Part shown: positions 58,736 through 60,682 of the stretch, one piece after another
Numbering within the stretch: position 1 is the stretch's first letter
How the letters are laid out: every line of letters begins with the position of its first letter
Assembly (NCBI GenBank): GCA_003565555.1
Contig: PXBH01000078.1
Coordinates: forward strand, 1-60,682
Source of the DNA: Cryomorphaceae bacterium
GTDB lineage: Bacteria; Bacteroidota; Bacteroidia; Flavobacteriales_D; Cryomorphaceae
Direction: 5' to 3'
Length of the DNA stretch: 60,682 nt
Position numbers and translations under genes: made by a program
Notes under the pieces: model-generated
Databases searched by the model: none
Told to the model about the DNA's origin: nothing
What the model saw: only the letters and a program-made list of their open reading frames with translations

Positions 58736-59584
58736 TCAATAATCTCCGAGGGACGTTTCGGGGTTCTGCGCCAAAGCGGAGGCGAGCTGCTCATCATTGG
58801 GAGCTACGCCGTGCCATTTGTGGCTGCCCATCATAAAATCGACGCCGTTGCCCATTTCGGTGCGCATGATCACCGCTACCGGCTTTCCTTTTCCGGTGCG
58901 CGATTTGGCTTCCGCCATCACCTTGAGCACGTTGTCGATGTCGTTCCCGTTCATTTCGAGTACGTCCCAGCCAAATGCGTGCCACTTTCCCTTGAGGTCG
59001 CCGAGATCGAGTACGTCGCTTACATCTCCGTCGATCTGCCGGTTGTTGTAATCCACGGTGGAAATAATGTTGTCGATTTTATTGGCTGCAGCGTACATGA
59101 CAGCCTCCCAAATTTGGCCTTCCTGCAATTCACCGTCGCCGTGAAGGCTGTAGATAAGGTGGCGGTCGCCGTTGAGCTTCTTGGCCTGTGCGGCACCCAG
59201 AGCTACAGAGAGCCCCTGTCCGAGCGATCCCGAAGCCACGCGCACGCCGGGCAGCCCCTCATGGGTAGCGGGGTGGCCCTGCAGGCGGCTGTCAATTTTG
59301 CGAAAAGTGGAGAGTTCCTTTACGGGAAAAAACCCGTTTCGCGCAAGAACACTGTACCAAACCGGTGAGATGTGACCGTTGGAGAGGAAGAAGAGGTCTT
59401 CGCCGTGACCGTCGGGATGAAATTCTCCCCGCTTGTAGTCCATGATTTGCCCGTAAAGGGCGGTGAAAAACTCTGTGCATCCGAGGCTCCCGCCCGGATG
59501 GCCCGAATTCACGGCGTGCACCATGCGGACGATGTCGCGGCGCACTTGTTGCGCCGTTTCTTGAAGTGAAACCTTTTCAGTCAT
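58736..59584 (-). CDS. Transketolase, N-terminal subunit
   Basis: A 282-residue protein carrying the thiamine-diphosphate-binding half. Marks are GHPGGSLGCTEFF, SNGHISPVWYSVL, SGSLGQGLSVALGAAQ and the GDG-x-N type TPP motif (HGDGELQEGQIWEAVMYAAAN, in pieces). Together with the C-terminal subunit 1.4 kb further on, it completes a normal transketolase. The -7 box TACTTTTG (minus strand, 59614-59621) lies about 30 nt upstream and gives a short leader, so this is the first gene of the four-gene operon. Confidence 0.93.
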   Translation of the reverse strand: MTEKVSLQETAQQVRRDIVRMVHAVNSGHPGGSLGCTEFFTALYGQIMDYKRGEFHPDGHGEDLFFLSNGHISPVWYSVLARNGFFPVKELSTFRKIDSRLQGHPATHEGLPGVRVASGSLGQGLSVALGAAQAKKLNGDRHLIYSLHGDGELQEGQIWEAVMYAAANKIDNIISTVDYNNRQIDGDVSDVLDLGDLKGKWHAFGWDVLEMNGNDIDNVLKVMAEAKSRTGKGKPVAVIMRTEMGNGVDFMMGSHKWHGVAPNDEQLASALAQNPETSLGDY

Positions 59585-59613
59585 GAAGATGTAGTCGAGA
59601 GATTGCGATTCCG

Positions 59614-59621
59614 CAAAAGTA
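59614..59621 (-). promoter_or_regulatory. -7 box for transketolase operon
   Basis: CAAAAGTA on the plus strand reads TACTTTTG on the minus strand, a full TAnnTTTG match, 29 nt upstream of the ATG at 59584. No -33 TTTG was found at the consensus distance. Confidence 0.45.
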
Positions 59622-59701
59622 ACACAATGGTAACGCCCGACGCGAAACTAACAGCGGGAGTTATGAAGATGAAGTGTGAATAATCTGAAAATGCCCTGGG
59701 C

Positions 59702-60682
59702 TCAGTCCCACGCTGATTGCTCAAGTCGATGCTCCCAAACGGAATTGCCTTCAGCATCGCGAACATCAATGTCCAGTCGACGTGCCTTTCGGGGCCCCGA
59801 CAGGTGCAGGAGCCCGAAGTTTCGTTCGTTGTACAGGGTACCTTCTACACGATTGGTGGTGGCTTCGTCACCGCCGTCGTGGGTGCCGGAGGTAAGGGGG
59901 GAGAGGGTGAGGTCGTACATCAGTACACCTTTGTGCTCCACGCTGCAGAGTTCGGTATGGTGGCGATCGCCGGTGAGAAAAATCACTCCCTTGATGCCTT
60001 CTGAGGCAATGCGGTCCAGCAGATATGTGCGTTCCTCCGGGTAGTTTGCATAGTTTTCCCAGACGGGTGCATCGTTGAGGATTTGGCCGCCTGTAACGAT
60101 GAATTTAAACGGGGCTCGACTAAACGCGAGGTTTTCAATCAGCCAGTCGATCTGCGCTTTTCCGAATACTTGTTGCTCGACAGTTTTGGTATTGTAATCC
60201 GTGCGGTGCCAGCGGTTGTCCAGCAGGAAGAAGTCGGCATCGCCGAAGGAAAAAGCGCTTGTCGTACCCCCGAGTCCGTTCACGCCGTACCCGTTGTTGG
60301 CAAAGAAGAGCTTGAAGGCTTCGAGGGCTTTGTCTTTATGCGGCCAGGAGCGGAGTGCATCGTTGGGGCCGTAATCGTGGTCGTCCCAAATGGCGTAATG
60401 ATGTCCGGTGCGCAGCAGTTTTTGTATTTCCGGAATGCCGCGGGCATGGGTGTACCGCCGCAACATGCCGGACCTGCTGAACCAATCGGCTTCGCGGAAA
60501 TACACGTTGTCACCGAGCCAGAGCACCATGTCCGGCTCGGCCTCAGCCATCCGGTCGAATATGCCGTATTCACCGCCGTACTGCCTGCCGGGGCGGTCGT
60601 AAGCTTCTTCGTTAATGTAAGCACAGCTCCCCGCCGCAATGGTAAACTCGGGAGGGTCGGTGCGGTACTGCCACAGGCTTTG
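59702..60682 (-). CDS. PhoD-like metallophosphatase, 5' end cut by window edge
   Basis: An open frame of 327 codons running off the right edge, so the N-terminus is missing. The visible part begins inside the domain with IAAGSCAYIN, typical of the PhoD entry, and continues with WLGDNVYF, WDDHDYGPNDA and FLTGDRHHTELCS, the metal-ligand segments of PhoD-type alkaline phosphatases and phosphodiesterases. A first Met in frame at 60550 is internal, since the open frame and motifs extend upstream. C-terminal residues (EHRLEQSAWD) are complete. Exported location is likely in this family but the signal peptide is not visible. Confidence 0.88.
   Translation of the reverse strand, partial: QSLWQYRTDPPEFTIAAGSCAYINEEAYDRPGRQYGGEYGIFDRMAEAEPDMVLWLGDNVYFREADWFSRSGMLRRYTHARGIPEIQKLLRTGHHYAIWDDHDYGPNDALRSWPHKDKALEAFKLFFANNGYGVNGLGGTTSAFSFGDADFFLLDNRWHRTDYNTKTVEQQVFGKAQIDWLIENLAFSRAPFKFIVTGGQILNDAPVWENYANYPEERTYLLDRIASEGIKGVIFLTGDRHHTELCSVEHKGVLMYDLTLSPLTSGTHDGGDEATTNRVEGTLYNERNFGLLHLSGPRKARRLDIDVRDAEGNSVWEHRLEQSAWD

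Overview
The window looks like a piece of a chromosome from a Bacteroidota bacterium, probably a Flavobacteriales-like marine or freshwater lineage with moderately high GC. The evidence is type IX secretion (T9SS) C-terminal sorting domains on two exported proteins, a transketolase split into two genes, Bacteroidota promoter boxes (TTTG-N19-TAnnTTTG upstream of sucC and many lone TAnnTTTG boxes), Bacteroidota-restricted families (DUF4294 and a DUF6952-like protein), and a two-gene acyltransferase pair of the glycine-lipid type (GlsA/GlsB). No rRNA, tRNA, CRISPR array, prophage or intact transposase was recognised.

Layout. 1-530: non-coding, with two copies of a long palindromic element and the sucC promoter. 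0.5-7 kb: sucC, a DUF4294 protein, then a minus-strand block (lipoprotein, polyprenyl-phosphate sugar transferase, 3-hydroxyacyl-CoA dehydrogenase) and a Gfo/Idh/MocA oxidoreductase. 7-14.4 kb: plus-strand run of pcm, an outer-membrane protein, the bifunctional NAD(P)HX repair enzyme, a glutamine cyclotransferase, ychF, a methyltransferase and a TraB/GumN protein. 14.4-19.7 kb: minus strand, membrane protein, tricorn-like S41 protease, surface protein. 19.7-20.4 kb: a gene-free stretch with two ~100-nt copies of a structured element with covarying terminator stems, the best candidate here for an undescribed RNA. 20.4-24 kb: minus operon (thioredoxin-like, coiled-coil, NUDIX) divergent from an alpha/beta hydrolase and a small DUF6952-like protein. 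24-30.7 kb: CotH-kinase T9SS cargo, ECF sigma factor, DJ-1 lipoprotein, AI-2E-type transporter, DUF2721 pair. 31-35.4 kb: paaZ, a 162-bp MITE-like element, glsA-glsB. 35.5-44.9 kb: CPA2 antiporter, LPP20-like lipoprotein, patatin, outer-membrane protein, universal stress protein, hemerythrin protein, small exported protein, Na/Pi cotransporter, porin. 45-60.7 kb: SulP transporter, sterol-desaturase-type hydroxylase, an exported-protein/OmpA pair, a T9SS cargo protein, a PQQ-type propeller, and a minus operon tktN - vWA protein - tktC - BaiN-like flavoprotein, then a PhoD-like phosphatase cut by the window edge.

How the genes work together. Most are housekeeping or envelope genes in short operons rather than one large system. 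Clear partnerships are glsA-glsB (aminolipid synthesis), the two transketolase halves (pentose phosphate pathway) with a von Willebrand A protein wedged between them, the divergent porin/SulP pair (probable anion passage across both membranes), and hbd with paaZ (possibly scattered parts of phenylacetate or acyl-CoA catabolism). Several genes have a -7 box ending only 4-6 nt before the start codon, suggesting leaderless mRNAs. Start codons were chosen from signal peptides, family lengths and promoter position.
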